Positions 8,518-17,018 of a DNA stretch of 64,000 bases are shown here, one piece after another. The stretch's first letter is position 1. Every line of letters starts with the position of its first letter. Source of the stretch: Paenibacillus gyeongsangnamensis (GTDB taxonomy: Bacteria; Bacillota; Bacilli; Paenibacillales; NBRC-103111); NCBI RefSeq assembly GCF_027533625.1, contig NZ_JAQAGZ010000017.1:1-64000 (forward strand). Reading direction: 5' to 3'. Under the pieces are notes generated by a model that saw only the letters and a program-made list of their open reading frames with translations, was not told the origin of the DNA and ran no database searches. The position numbers and the translations under genes were made by a program.

Positions 8518-10282
8518 AATCATCCCCCTTATTTATTGGGAAAATCAGTTGAACGCTAGTTCCTTGGCCCTCCAGACTGCTCACTTGAACCCCATACGAA
8601 GCACCGTAATACAATTGTAAGGTTTGGTGAACATGACCGAGCCCGATACGGGTCATTCCATTTGTTTTTATACTCCCTTTACCCGTAAGCAAATGAGGCA
8701 ATTTATCCTTTTCGATACCGACACCGTCATCCTTAATCTCGACGACAGCATGATTTTCCTCCGTGTATACGCTAATCACAATCGAGCCTTTATCGTCCCT
8801 CGGGGCAATACCATGAAATATCGCGTTCTCTACGATAGGCTGCATCAGCATTCCAGGGATCGTCAAATCGGTTAATTCGGGCGGACAATGAATGTACAGC
8901 GAAATTCCATTGTTATATCTGTATTGTTGAATGATCAAATATTTCTTCAACAATTCGAGTTCCTCGCCGAGCCGTACAATGGGTCCGCTTCTTCCAAGGC
9001 TGGCTTCAAGAAGATGTACCAGCGCAGAGATCGCATTAGCCACATCCTCCGTCCGCTGCAGCTTAGCCATCCAACGAATCGAATTCAAGGTATTGTAAAG
9101 AAAATGCGGATTGATCTGATAACGGAGGGCGCGGATTTCCGCCTTTTTTTTCTCGCGTTCCTCCTCTGCGATCCGATGAATGAGGACATCGATTTGCCGG
9201 ATCATTTTATTGAAGCTTCGGCCAAGCTGTCCTATTTCATTTTTGAACGTAATATTGGAACGAACGGTTAAATCGCCGGCCTCGCTCCGCTTCATCAGTT
9301 TACTTAAATATACAAGCGGGCGGCCAACCTTATGTGCGACATAATATCCGATGCAAATCGCCACGATCGCCGAAGCCAAGGCAATCCAGATCGTCAAGTC
9401 GCGAATTTCAATGGAGCTGGCAACCAGCTCATGGACAGGAACAATTCCGGCAACGCGCCATCCGTTTTGGAGCTCAGCAGGAATCACCATCATATCGACG
9501 TCCTTCAATTTCATCACTTTTGTCTGCTTCGGCAGTTCAAGATCGGAAGCTTTTCCGTAAAACGAAGGATCACGATGGAAGGTATACTGGTTATTCGGGT
9601 CAACAAGGTAAGTATAGCCTGTCTGGCCAAATTTAACATCGGCAAGCGATTCGGCCAAATCCTTGCCCATGACCTCGATGAACATAACTCCGATTATTTT
9701 CCCTGTTTCTATATCCTTGACGGTTCGTCCTAATCCAAATACAGGGAACCCCAATTTGGCTCCTTTTAAGTATGAGGTATCGGACATGCCAAACCACACG
9801 GCGGAGCCGTCGGCCTCCAAAATCTTTTTATACCATTCCGTTTTCCAAGGGTCGATAATATTTTGAAAGGACGAGCTTAAAACCGAATTTTTCTTATTGA
9901 TATCCAGAACATAAATGTCTATGATTTCCGGTCTATTCGCGATTAATGAATTTAATATATCTTTGGCCTCGGTATTCAGCTTATTGTCCTCGTAGAGAGA
10001 AACGGCATTCTTGCTTTCTAAAGCGTCATAAATCGTTTTATTGCCGAGCACCCTCATGGAGATATTGTCCAGATCCTTAAAGACGAAATTCAAATTATCG
10101 CTCACTTGCTTTATTGTCAATGAAGCCACGTTGCTTACCTGATCTTCGATCATTTGAGCTGATTTTTTATATGACAAATAACCGCCGATAAGGACCGGGA
10201 TGATGATGCTGATGAAAAATAACACAAACAGCTGCACGGCAATGGAATGTACCCGATTGTAACCGTTAATTAAACGTGGCAT
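8495..10282 (-). CDS. sensor histidine kinase (YesM-like)
   Basis: A 595-residue membrane kinase. Domains in order: first membrane helix (about 20-40), an extracellular dCache-like sensor to about residue 290, second membrane helix, HAMP linker (KVGRPLVYLSKLMKRSEAGD), the His_kinase domain with phospho-acceptor YQINPHFLYNTLNSIRW, and a C-terminal ATPase with N box (QPIVENAIFHG) and G boxes (DDGVGI, GIGLGH-like). It senses an extracellular carbohydrate and phosphorylates the overlapping response regulator. The start is taken at ATG 10282; GTG 10285 and ATG 10294 are also possible because GGAGG lies directly before 10294. The longer open frame to 10450 lacks a ribosome binding site and has no membrane-protein character. 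Confidence 0.92.
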   Translation of the reverse strand: MPRLINGYNRVHSIAVQLFVLFFISIIIPVLIGGYLSYKKSAQMIEDQVSNVASLTIKQVSDNLNFVFKDLDNISMRVLGNKTIYDALESKNAVSLYEDNKLNTEAKDILNSLIANRPEIIDIYVLDINKKNSVLSSSFQNIIDPWKTEWYKKILEADGSAVWFGMSDTSYLKGAKLGFPVFGLGRTVKDIETGKIIGVMFIEVMGKDLAESLADVKFGQTGYTYLVDPNNQYTFHRDPSFYGKASDLELPKQTKVMKLKDVDMMVIPAELQNGWRVAGIVPVHELVASSIEIRDLTIWIALASAIVAICIGYYVAHKVGRPLVYLSKLMKRSEAGDLTVRSNITFKNEIGQLGRSFNKMIRQIDVLIHRIAEEEREKKKAEIRALRYQINPHFLYNTLNSIRWMAKLQRTEDVANAISALVHLLEASLGRSGPIVRLGEELELLKKYLIIQQYRYNNGISLYIHCPPELTDLTIPGMLMQPIVENAIFHGIAPRDDKGSIVISVYTEENHAVVEIKDDGVGIEKDKLPHLLTGKGSIKTNGMTRIGLGHVHQTLQLYYGASYGVQVSSLEGQGTSVQLIFPINKGDDYVPSAVG

Positions 10283-10422
10283 CACGCGTCTCATCCTCCA
10301 TTCGAAAAATGATTGCCGCCCAATAGCGGAATGATTGCTATAATATATAAAATGAAATTCGATATGACTAAAGGTTTTCCTGCTGCATCTAAGCAATACA
10401 TATTTGTCGGGAGGGAAGGCTA

Positions 10423-11355
10423 TTGATAAACATACGCCATATTTCCGCAAATTCCGGCTGCAGCGTTCCCAAGATCCTAATGGCCGGTGATTTCAAGGTA
10501 AAGGCCGGCTGGACGCTAGGACCGAGAAAGCTGGGTGAATATGAGCTGGTTTATTTCCCCGTGGGAACGCGCACTGAATACCGGCTTGCCGATCGGGTTT
10601 ATCTTCTTCATGAACCTAGCTTTGTCTTAACCCGGCCTGCGGAGGAGCATACCTATATTTTCGATTCCTCCTTATCTACAAGGCATTTGTTTATTCATTT
10701 CGTTATTGATCCGCTCTCTGGTATTTATGATCTATCCTCCGTTGTTTCGCCCAGCTCTCCTTGCCTTTTCCCTGCAGGTCAGGTGTCCCTGCTCCCGGCA
10801 TTATTCAAGCATATCCTCTATTTGGCTGCAATCAAATCCGTCCATTGGGAGGAGCGGTGCAATCTCATGCTTTATACCCTGTTAGCCGAGCTTGACGGTC
10901 TGTCGGAACTGACGGAACCGCATACTCTAACACCCTTCGGTCCGAACCTTCCGCCGCAGATCTCTAGAGCGCTGCAATACATCGATATGAACCTTCATCT
11001 TTCGCTATCCATCGCTGAAATTGCCGAGAATGCGGGTTGGACGCATGAATATTTTACACGTACTTTTGTTAGGCATTTAGGGGTTTCGCCGCAGCATGCG
11101 ATATGCGGCCGACGCATCGAAAGAGCTTGCCAACTGCTGATTCAGACCAAAGCTACGGTAAAACAGATTGCATTTGCCGTCGGATTTCATGACGAGCATT
11201 ATTTTTCCCGTTGTTTTTCCAAATGGAAAGGAATGACGGCCACCGAATACCGGAAGCAATTTTCCGATCCGCGCTCCCGGCATCTGTCTCCCGCCGAAGA
11301 ATTCATGGCTCCCTATCCTTTAAACCGTTATTTTGTATTTTCAAATGAGAACTAG
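10423..11355 (+). CDS. AraC family transcriptional regulator
   Basis: A 310-residue regulator with an N-terminal cupin-like sensing domain (about 20-150) and two C-terminal AraC helix-turn-helix motifs (LSLSIAEIAENAGWTHEYFT near 190-210 and VKQIAFAVGFHDEHYFSRCF near 240-260). It starts with TTG at 10423, supported by GGGAGGGAAGG eight bases upstream. It is transcribed away from the sensor kinase at 10282, with about 140 bp between the starts, so it may control that system or the ferritin-like gene that follows it. The ligand is unknown but is probably a sugar, as is usual for this architecture. Confidence 0.9.
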   Translation: MINIRHISANSGCSVPKILMAGDFKVKAGWTLGPRKLGEYELVYFPVGTRTEYRLADRVYLLHEPSFVLTRPAEEHTYIFDSSLSTRHLFIHFVIDPLSGIYDLSSVVSPSSPCLFPAGQVSLLPALFKHILYLAAIKSVHWEERCNLMLYTLLAELDGLSELTEPHTLTPFGPNLPPQISRALQYIDMNLHLSLSIAEIAENAGWTHEYFTRTFVRHLGVSPQHAICGRRIERACQLLIQTKATVKQIAFAVGFHDEHYFSRCFSKWKGMTATEYRKQFSDPRSRHLSPAEEFMAPYPLNRYFVFSNEN

Positions 11356-11390
11356 GTCAAATAAATCCATCATTACCACGTTTTGCTTTA

Positions 11391-11418
11391 TTGAACCGAA
11401 TTCCTTCAATTGTAATAA
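11391..11418 (+). promoter_or_regulatory. sigma-A-like promoter before the ferritin-like gene
   Basis: TTGAAC (11391-11396) and TAATAA (11413-11418) are separated by 16 bp and lie about 50 bp before the ATG at 11467. No dyad operator was found in this short gap. Confidence 0.5.
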
Positions 11419-11466
11419 TGAGAACAAATGAAGATCATTTAGCAAAAACGACGGGAGGAAAGTCAT

Positions 11467-12732
11467 ATGTTAAATTACATCGGTATAGGAAATCCGTATA
11501 ACTTAGGACAATACGGAGTGGAGAAAAATGCCAAGGTGCTGCAGCGTTACCGTTTTATCCATGAGGGTTTGCTCCGAATCGCCGCAGGACATTTGCCTGC
11601 AAGAGAAGACTGGGATCTGAAATGTGCATTGGGTAAACATCTGTATGAAGATGCCGAATCCGCCAATCAATGGAGGCAGCGGATTACCGAACTGCGTACA
11701 TCCCCGGCTGTGTTGAATCATGAGCCGGATGCCACGCTCTCCCTGCTGATGGAAGAGCTCATTCAGGCACGTAATGATTTGGAGCTCGTCGTTGGCATCT
11801 ATGGCGTGGTCAGACCGGCACTATTAGCATCGTATAAGAAACATATGGCGAATACTCAGCAAATTGTCGATCAACCTACTGTTCGTATTCTCCGTACCAT
11901 GATTCTGGATTTGGAAGATCAAATCGCTTGGGGTGAGCAAATGATCCGGCATCTTGAAGAATCCGGGATCTATCCTGAAGGTGCGGAGGAGTTTAGACAA
12001 AACATGCTTACTTTCCTGACAGCTTCAGGAGGGATCGACGGACTGGAGCCGAAAATACCGATGCTGCCCTCTCGCTCACGCTCTCATGAACCGTACAAAC
12101 TTCCGTTAAAATCGGTCAGGGACCCGCGGAAGATGGGACCTGCAACCTGGGCACGAACCGGCGTAGCCATTCCGCCGGATGATCCGGTTAAGATGAGCCT
12201 TTTCTCCAAGATGCGAGTCAGGCAGGAAGAAATGACCGCGGCGGAGCTGATTGCCGGAGTGATTTATTCGCAAAAAAACATGCCTTGGGAATTTTACAGG
12301 GATTCGGCACGCCATTTATGGGATGAGGTGAGGCATGCTCTATTCGGTCAAGCGGCTCTTGAAAGCGAGGGAATAGACTGGATGAGCCGTCCTCAGTATA
12401 CATCGGATTATGACGTTAACGCTCTGAAAATCCCTGGCGCACAATACACATGGCTTGCGATCGGTATTGAAGAAGGAGCTATGAAACGTCCCGGCAAAGC
12501 AGGCGAATACGAATTCTGCCGCGATGAAGCCAAGCATCCGTTAATGACTCAATTTCAAGATTATGATTGGGCCGATGAAGTCGTTCATGCGAATTTAGGC
12601 CGGAAATGGACCCCTGAGCTAATCGGTGAGGAAATCGGTTACGTACGGGAGATCGCTAAAAAAGAATTGGAGCATTTTTGGCACGAAGTCCGTAACGCGC
12701 AAGAGCAATGGAACGAACAAAAGAGCCAATAA
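11467..12732 (+). CDS. ferritin-like (di-iron helical bundle) protein, function unknown
   Basis: A 421-residue, mostly helical, soluble protein. I do not recognise a named family. Two ExxH elements, WDEVRHALFG (Glu287, His290) and DWADEVVHANLG (Glu371, His374), with further acidic residues in helices before them (Glu150, Glu260, Glu275), look like the metal ligands of a ferritin-like or DUF455-type di-iron or di-manganese bundle. Such proteins are oxidases, hydroxylases or metal stores. No signal peptide is seen. The ATG has GGGAGG nine bases upstream. The gene is downstream of an AraC regulator on the same strand (111 bp) and convergent with another. Its neighbours suggest a role in carbohydrate or secondary metabolism, but this is a guess. 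Confidence 0.7.
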   Translation: MLNYIGIGNPYNLGQYGVEKNAKVLQRYRFIHEGLLRIAAGHLPAREDWDLKCALGKHLYEDAESANQWRQRITELRTSPAVLNHEPDATLSLLMEELIQARNDLELVVGIYGVVRPALLASYKKHMANTQQIVDQPTVRILRTMILDLEDQIAWGEQMIRHLEESGIYPEGAEEFRQNMLTFLTASGGIDGLEPKIPMLPSRSRSHEPYKLPLKSVRDPRKMGPATWARTGVAIPPDDPVKMSLFSKMRVRQEEMTAAELIAGVIYSQKNMPWEFYRDSARHLWDEVRHALFGQAALESEGIDWMSRPQYTSDYDVNALKIPGAQYTWLAIGIEEGAMKRPGKAGEYEFCRDEAKHPLMTQFQDYDWADEVVHANLGRKWTPELIGEEIGYVREIAKKELEHFWHEVRNAQEQWNEQKSQ

Positions 12733-12755
12733 AACCGGCAGCCGCTACGTCCTCC

Positions 12756-13628
12756 CTATTCCCGATGCAGCCTTCTAAACCGGGCCGGCGGCATTCCCGT
12801 TTCTTCGTTAAATACCCGGGTAAAATAATGTACATTCCCGAACCCTGTCTCCTCAGCTATCTCCTGGATGGTCAGGATGTCCTGACTAAGCAAAGCTTGC
12901 GCCAAACGGACGCGCTCCCCCCGGATATAGGCTACTACCGTCTTCCCCTCTTCCGCCAGAAACATACGGGTCAGATGGCGTCCGGACATATGCACGTAGC
13001 GCGCCACTTGTTCCAGGTGAAGAGGCCCGCCTAAATTATCCCGAATAAAGAGCTTTGCTTGGTTCAACTGCGCTGCCGCGGCACGGTTCCGCGGCCTTTC
13101 CCTCGGCTCCGCGCTTCTTTTCAAGAAGATCTCAGGTAAGGATGAGAGCAGGGTATGGCACATTCCTGATAGTGCGGACTCCACAAGCGGCCGGCCGACA
13201 ATGACCTGCTGCAGAATGCATTGCCACAGCAAAGCCGCCGGCGAAAGAGATTTCCCCGGTTGAAAATAGTTCTCGCATACGGCAAGTTCTCTAAACAGCT
13301 TCACTGCCTCCTTTGAGGAGGATGGGAGTACTTCAAAGGCGACATACAGTAAATCGAGAGGCGAGTCCGCCTCCGGTATAATTTGGTGGAACACGCCTGG
13401 TCTTGAGCAGAACATCGTGCCTGCTTCAATTCTATGAAGCCTTCCGTCATCCATATAAACACCTAGTCCGCCGGTGCAAAAGCAGATTTCAAAAAAAGAA
13501 TGCCGGTGCACCTGGTTCGCCTTGAGCCCCTGGACTAATCCCCAGTAATGAACATGGAAAGACACCGCTTCCCCTTCCAACGTTTCCATCGACTGATTTA
13601 ACAGCTGCTGCGCGTCACGCCAGCTCAT
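12756..13628 (-). CDS. AraC family transcriptional regulator
   Basis: A 290-residue regulator. The N-terminal cupin domain shows the usual HRHSFFEICFCTGG segment (about 40-55) and the C-terminal third has two helix-turn-helix motifs (LHLEQVARYVHMSGRHLTRM and IQEIAEETGFGNVHYFTRVF) and the ending TGMPPARFRRLHRE. The start at 13628 is preferred because GGAGG lies nine bases upstream; the in-frame ATG at 13646 lacks a site. It is divergent from the dioxygenase-like gene at 13767 with about 140 bp between, so that gene is the likely target. It converges on the ferritin-like gene with only 23 bp between stops. Confidence 0.9.
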   Translation of the reverse strand: MSWRDAQQLLNQSMETLEGEAVSFHVHYWGLVQGLKANQVHRHSFFEICFCTGGLGVYMDDGRLHRIEAGTMFCSRPGVFHQIIPEADSPLDLLYVAFEVLPSSSKEAVKLFRELAVCENYFQPGKSLSPAALLWQCILQQVIVGRPLVESALSGMCHTLLSSLPEIFLKRSAEPRERPRNRAAAAQLNQAKLFIRDNLGGPLHLEQVARYVHMSGRHLTRMFLAEEGKTVVAYIRGERVRLAQALLSQDILTIQEIAEETGFGNVHYFTRVFNEETGMPPARFRRLHRE

Positions 13629-13766
13629 CCTTCCATTCCTCCGCATCGTTACTCAGCATGTCTTATTATTATAAAATAATGTCGTGCTCTGATAAAGACG
13701 TCGCTTCCGGAAGGTTCTATATTAGAAGTATCCCAAATCTTTTCACCAGAAAAGGAGATCAGATCC

Positions 13767-14561
13767 ATGATATCAGCAGAAGATGTGCATTTCTATAACG
13801 AAAACGGGTACCTGCTTGTAAGGGGCGTCTTCCAACAACAGGAAGTGGACGAGATGAGGAGCGCGATAGAGCTGATCCTTGCCCGAGCCATTGAGTCGAA
13901 ATCCGACAAAAATCATGTCTGGTCCGGAGACTATCTGGAGAACGAGGACGTGAAAAAGCTGGTTCTCAAGGGCTCCCACGATCTTCAGTATCACAATGCC
14001 ACCTTCACCAGGGCCGCGATTCATGCCAACATGGCTTCGGTGCTCTCCCGCCTGATCGGGCCCAATGTACTGCTGCATCACAGCAAAATGCTGGTCAAGC
14101 CGCCGGAGAGAGGCGCCGCTTTCCCAATGCACCAGGATGCGCCGTATTTTCCCCACAGCCAACATACGATGCTTGCGGCCAGTGTCCATTTGGACGATGC
14201 GGACGACGAAAACGGCTGCCTCCGGATCATCCCCGGCTCCCATAAAGCGGGAATGCTCCCACATGTAGGCAGGCATTATCTGGACCACAGGGAGTATCCG
14301 ATCTCCACGGGTACACCGTGTCCGGCGAAGTCGGGAGATGTACTGTTCTTTAACTACCTGACCATTCACGGGTCGAATGTCAACCGAAGCGGAAGACCGC
14401 GTCGCAACATCCTGTTCCAGTACAGGGATGCCATGGACCTTCCTACGGCTGATACTCATTTTGATTGGGGGATGGGTCTTATGGTTTGCGGAGAAAACCC
14501 GGGGTACTTCCGTTTCGGGCAGCAGTATGAGTATAGCCTAAGATCCAAGACGCGCGTGTAA
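13767..14561 (+). CDS. phytanoyl-CoA dioxygenase (PhyH) family protein
   Basis: A 264-residue Fe(II)/2-oxoglutarate-dependent oxygenase of the PhyH family. The iron-binding triad is visible: His122 and Asp124 in FPMHQDAPYF and the distal His201 in YLTIHGSNVN. Arg210 in SGRPRRN is the expected 2-oxoglutarate anchor. Members hydroxylate small molecules such as ectoine, lipids or peptide and siderophore precursors; the substrate here is not predictable. The ATG has AAAGGAGA eight bases upstream. It forms a divergent pair with an AraC regulator, a common arrangement in Paenibacillus, which suggests control by a sugar or other small inducer. A strong bidirectional terminator follows. Confidence 0.88.
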   Translation: MISAEDVHFYNENGYLLVRGVFQQQEVDEMRSAIELILARAIESKSDKNHVWSGDYLENEDVKKLVLKGSHDLQYHNATFTRAAIHANMASVLSRLIGPNVLLHHSKMLVKPPERGAAFPMHQDAPYFPHSQHTMLAASVHLDDADDENGCLRIIPGSHKAGMLPHVGRHYLDHREYPISTGTPCPAKSGDVLFFNYLTIHGSNVNRSGRPRRNILFQYRDAMDLPTADTHFDWGMGLMVCGENPGYFRFGQQYEYSLRSKTRV

Positions 14562-14595
14562 AAGTACGAATCGGCTATACCCGGACGGCAAAAAG

Positions 14596-14630
14596 AGGAG
14601 GTTGCTATCTGAACCTCCTTGCATTTTTTT
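14596..14630. terminator. bidirectional terminator
   Basis: The stem AGGAGGTT/AACCTCCT has an 8-base loop. It is followed by TGCATTTTTTT on the plus strand and has AAAAAG on the other side, which gives a U-run for the minus strand. It serves the dioxygenase gene and the MATE gene, which converge here. Confidence 0.85.
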
Positions 14631-14653
14631 AACCTCTCTCACACCCGTTCTTC

Positions 14654-16045
14654 TCAATTCGCTGACATAGTAGATTTTTTCGTTTCAGGCAAATAAGTAT
14701 CCAAGGGACGGATCCATCTGAACCGGTTGACTTTTACGATAGCAACAAAGCATTTAAGGATTTGGTCAGACTTAAGGCAGAAAAATGTAATCAAGGGTGA
14801 AAGATTAAACACAAAAGCACATAGAGCTGAAGCCGGCAGAACAATCAGCCACATGAATATGGTGTCATTATAAAGAACAAATTTCGTATCCCCGCCGCTG
14901 CGCACGATCCCGGTTAAACACGGCATCTGATAGGCGGTTCCGCACACGGTGATGGACAGCACTGTCATAAACTGCAGAGCAAGGCTCCTTGCATCCGCCG
15001 AAATGGTATAAAAGTCGAGAACATGGTCTTTTGTAATAAACAGAAGAATACCTGTACAAAGTCCGATGATGAGGTACAGGATCTGCAGGGTTTTGGCGTA
15101 AGATTTAATTTTATCCAGGTGACCCTCGCCTATCGTTTTGCCGATTACGATCGTTGTGGCGCTAGCCGAGGCAAAAACCCCAACGGATACGATTTGAAAA
15201 ATGGTGGTAGCTATACTGTTTGCCGCAATCGCAGCTGCCCCCATATGCCCCAGAATGGATGTTTGTGTCGCCATAGCGATAGCCCAGATAAAATTGGACA
15301 TCAGAATGGGGGATCCCAGTTTGACATACTGTTTTAACAGACCTAATTCAATTTTCAGGAAATCACGCAGCTGTAAATCGATCTTTCGCTCAAAGCGCTT
15401 CATGTATATGCAGACAATGATCAGTTCGATGATTCTTGCCGACAGGGTTGCGATGGCGGATCCTTGCACCCCCAGCCTTGGAAAACCAAAATGTCCGTAG
15501 ATGAGAAGATAATTCAGGCATACATTGATGATGAGCGTCGTTGAGGACAACATGAAACCGATCTTTACCGTTTCCACACTCCGCAAAGTGGCAAGCAGGA
15601 TGCTGGTAATGGAGAAGAAAATATAAGAGAAGCAAATGATTTGCACATATTTTGCCCCTTCGGAGATTACGCTTTCGTTATTGGTAAACAAGGCTAGGCA
15701 GCTGTGAGGAAAGAAAAAGACAACCGCCCACATAATCAATCCTACAACTATTGAAAGACGCATCCCGATGCTTGAAATCTTCTTTATCGATTTGATGTCT
15801 TTGGCGCCCCAATACCTTGATGCCATGATGACCAGACCTTCAACCACACCCATGACGAGCATTTGCAGCACAAACTGAATCTGATTGGCTATCGCTACGC
15901 CGGAAAGCGCCGATTCACTGTATCCGCCGATCAATAGATTGTCCGACAGATTGACCCCGAACGTGATGATGTTTTGCAAACCTATGATCACGGCAAGCGT
16001 AAAGAATGTTTTATAGAATGACTTCTCTCGCACAAATATGCTCAT
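14654..16045 (-). CDS. MATE family efflux transporter
   Basis: A 463-residue membrane protein with about 12 membrane segments in two halves, typical of MatE/NorM exporters that use a Na+ or H+ gradient to expel cationic or amphipathic compounds. The segments VNLSDNLLIGGYSESALSGV near the N-terminus and ATQTSILGHMGAAAIAANSI in the second half are family signatures. The start at 16045 is chosen because AGAAAGG lies eight bases upstream; the open frame extends six codons further without a good site. It is the last gene of an apparent operon with the propeller protein (24-bp gap) and the esterase-like protein, downstream of an AraC regulator. Its substrate could be a sugar-linked compound. Confidence 0.92.
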   Translation of the reverse strand: MSIFVREKSFYKTFFTLAVIIGLQNIITFGVNLSDNLLIGGYSESALSGVAIANQIQFVLQMLVMGVVEGLVIMASRYWGAKDIKSIKKISSIGMRLSIVVGLIMWAVVFFFPHSCLALFTNNESVISEGAKYVQIICFSYIFFSITSILLATLRSVETVKIGFMLSSTTLIINVCLNYLLIYGHFGFPRLGVQGSAIATLSARIIELIIVCIYMKRFERKIDLQLRDFLKIELGLLKQYVKLGSPILMSNFIWAIAMATQTSILGHMGAAAIAANSIATTIFQIVSVGVFASASATTIVIGKTIGEGHLDKIKSYAKTLQILYLIIGLCTGILLFITKDHVLDFYTISADARSLALQFMTVLSITVCGTAYQMPCLTGIVRSGGDTKFVLYNDTIFMWLIVLPASALCAFVFNLSPLITFFCLKSDQILKCFVAIVKVNRFRWIRPLDTYLPETKKSTMSAN

Positions 16046-16069
16046 AACAGGAACCTTTCTCATTGGTCT

Positions 16070-16954
16070 CTATTCTTTCAGCTTGTAGCTAACAAAAGCC
16101 AACCGCCTGCTGTCGGGCGACCAGGAATTGACGTTGATGGTGCCCTGTCCGCCGAACAGCTTGACAAGCGTACGGAATTCGCCGCCGGAGCTGGATATTA
16201 TGCGAATTTCCACATTTTTGTTTGCGGGATGGTCGCCGGGAGCCACATCGCCCTTACGATAACTAATATAAGCCACCCATTCTCCGTCAGGTGATACATG
16301 CGGGAACCAGTTATTACTCTCATCGAACGTTACCTGCGTTTGTTCACTTCCATCGGCATTCATGCGCCATATCTGCATAAGGCCGGTTCGTACCGAGTTG
16401 AACCAAATGTGCTTGCCATCCGGTGAATATTCGGGGCCGTCATTCAATCCGGTTGTATGCGTTAACCGAGTTTCTATGCCGCCGTTTACAGGAATGGTGT
16501 AGATGTCGTACTCACCGTTCCTCTCTGCGCAATAAGCTAGCGTGTTTCCGTCCGGTGACCAACCGTGCAAATAGCTGGGGGCCATTGGCGTGATGAGGAC
16601 TGGATGCCCACCACCCTGCAAAGGGAGAATATAGATCCGAGACAGACCATCCTCGTAGGTATGATGGCTTACCGCGACGTGCGTATTATCGGGTGAAAGC
16701 ACATGGTCGTTATTGCATTGGATTGCATAACCGGACCTAATGGCTGATCTTTCCCCCGTCGTGAGATCAAAAGCATAAAGACGGCCCGAACTGTTATATA
16801 CCAGATGCTTCCCGTCGCGGGTCCAATTGGGCGCCTCAATCAAAAAATCGAATTCAGCCAAGATGCTGCGTTCACCGTTAAAAACATCCACGGTTTCCAG
16901 GATACTGATCACATTTCTTCCTTCTACCTTGCGAGGTTCTTTTAATGTATTCAT
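16070..16954 (-). CDS. TolB-like beta-propeller (PD40 repeats) protein
   Basis: A 294-residue cytoplasmic protein with no signal peptide, built from repeated PD40/WD40-like units. At least five copies of the WSPDG/YSPDGKHIWF/VSPDGEWVAY type are seen across the protein, so it should fold as a six-bladed propeller like the TolB C-terminal domain and oligogalacturonate-lyase-type proteins. Polygalacturonate-related members act on unsaturated sugar products, but catalytic residues cannot be assigned here. GGGAG lies eight bases before the ATG. It sits between an alpha/beta hydrolase (64-bp gap) and a MATE exporter (24-bp gap) and is probably co-transcribed with both. Confidence 0.8.
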   Translation of the reverse strand: MNTLKEPRKVEGRNVISILETVDVFNGERSILAEFDFLIEAPNWTRDGKHLVYNSSGRLYAFDLTTGERSAIRSGYAIQCNNDHVLSPDNTHVAVSHHTYEDGLSRIYILPLQGGGHPVLITPMAPSYLHGWSPDGNTLAYCAERNGEYDIYTIPVNGGIETRLTHTTGLNDGPEYSPDGKHIWFNSVRTGLMQIWRMNADGSEQTQVTFDESNNWFPHVSPDGEWVAYISYRKGDVAPGDHPANKNVEIRIISSSGGEFRTLVKLFGGQGTINVNSWSPDSRRLAFVSYKLKE

Positions 16955-17018
16955 TATTTCAACTCCCTCGTTTTCATTTCATCCCTATCCTATTCCCAAT
17001 TGCTAAATGGATATCCCA

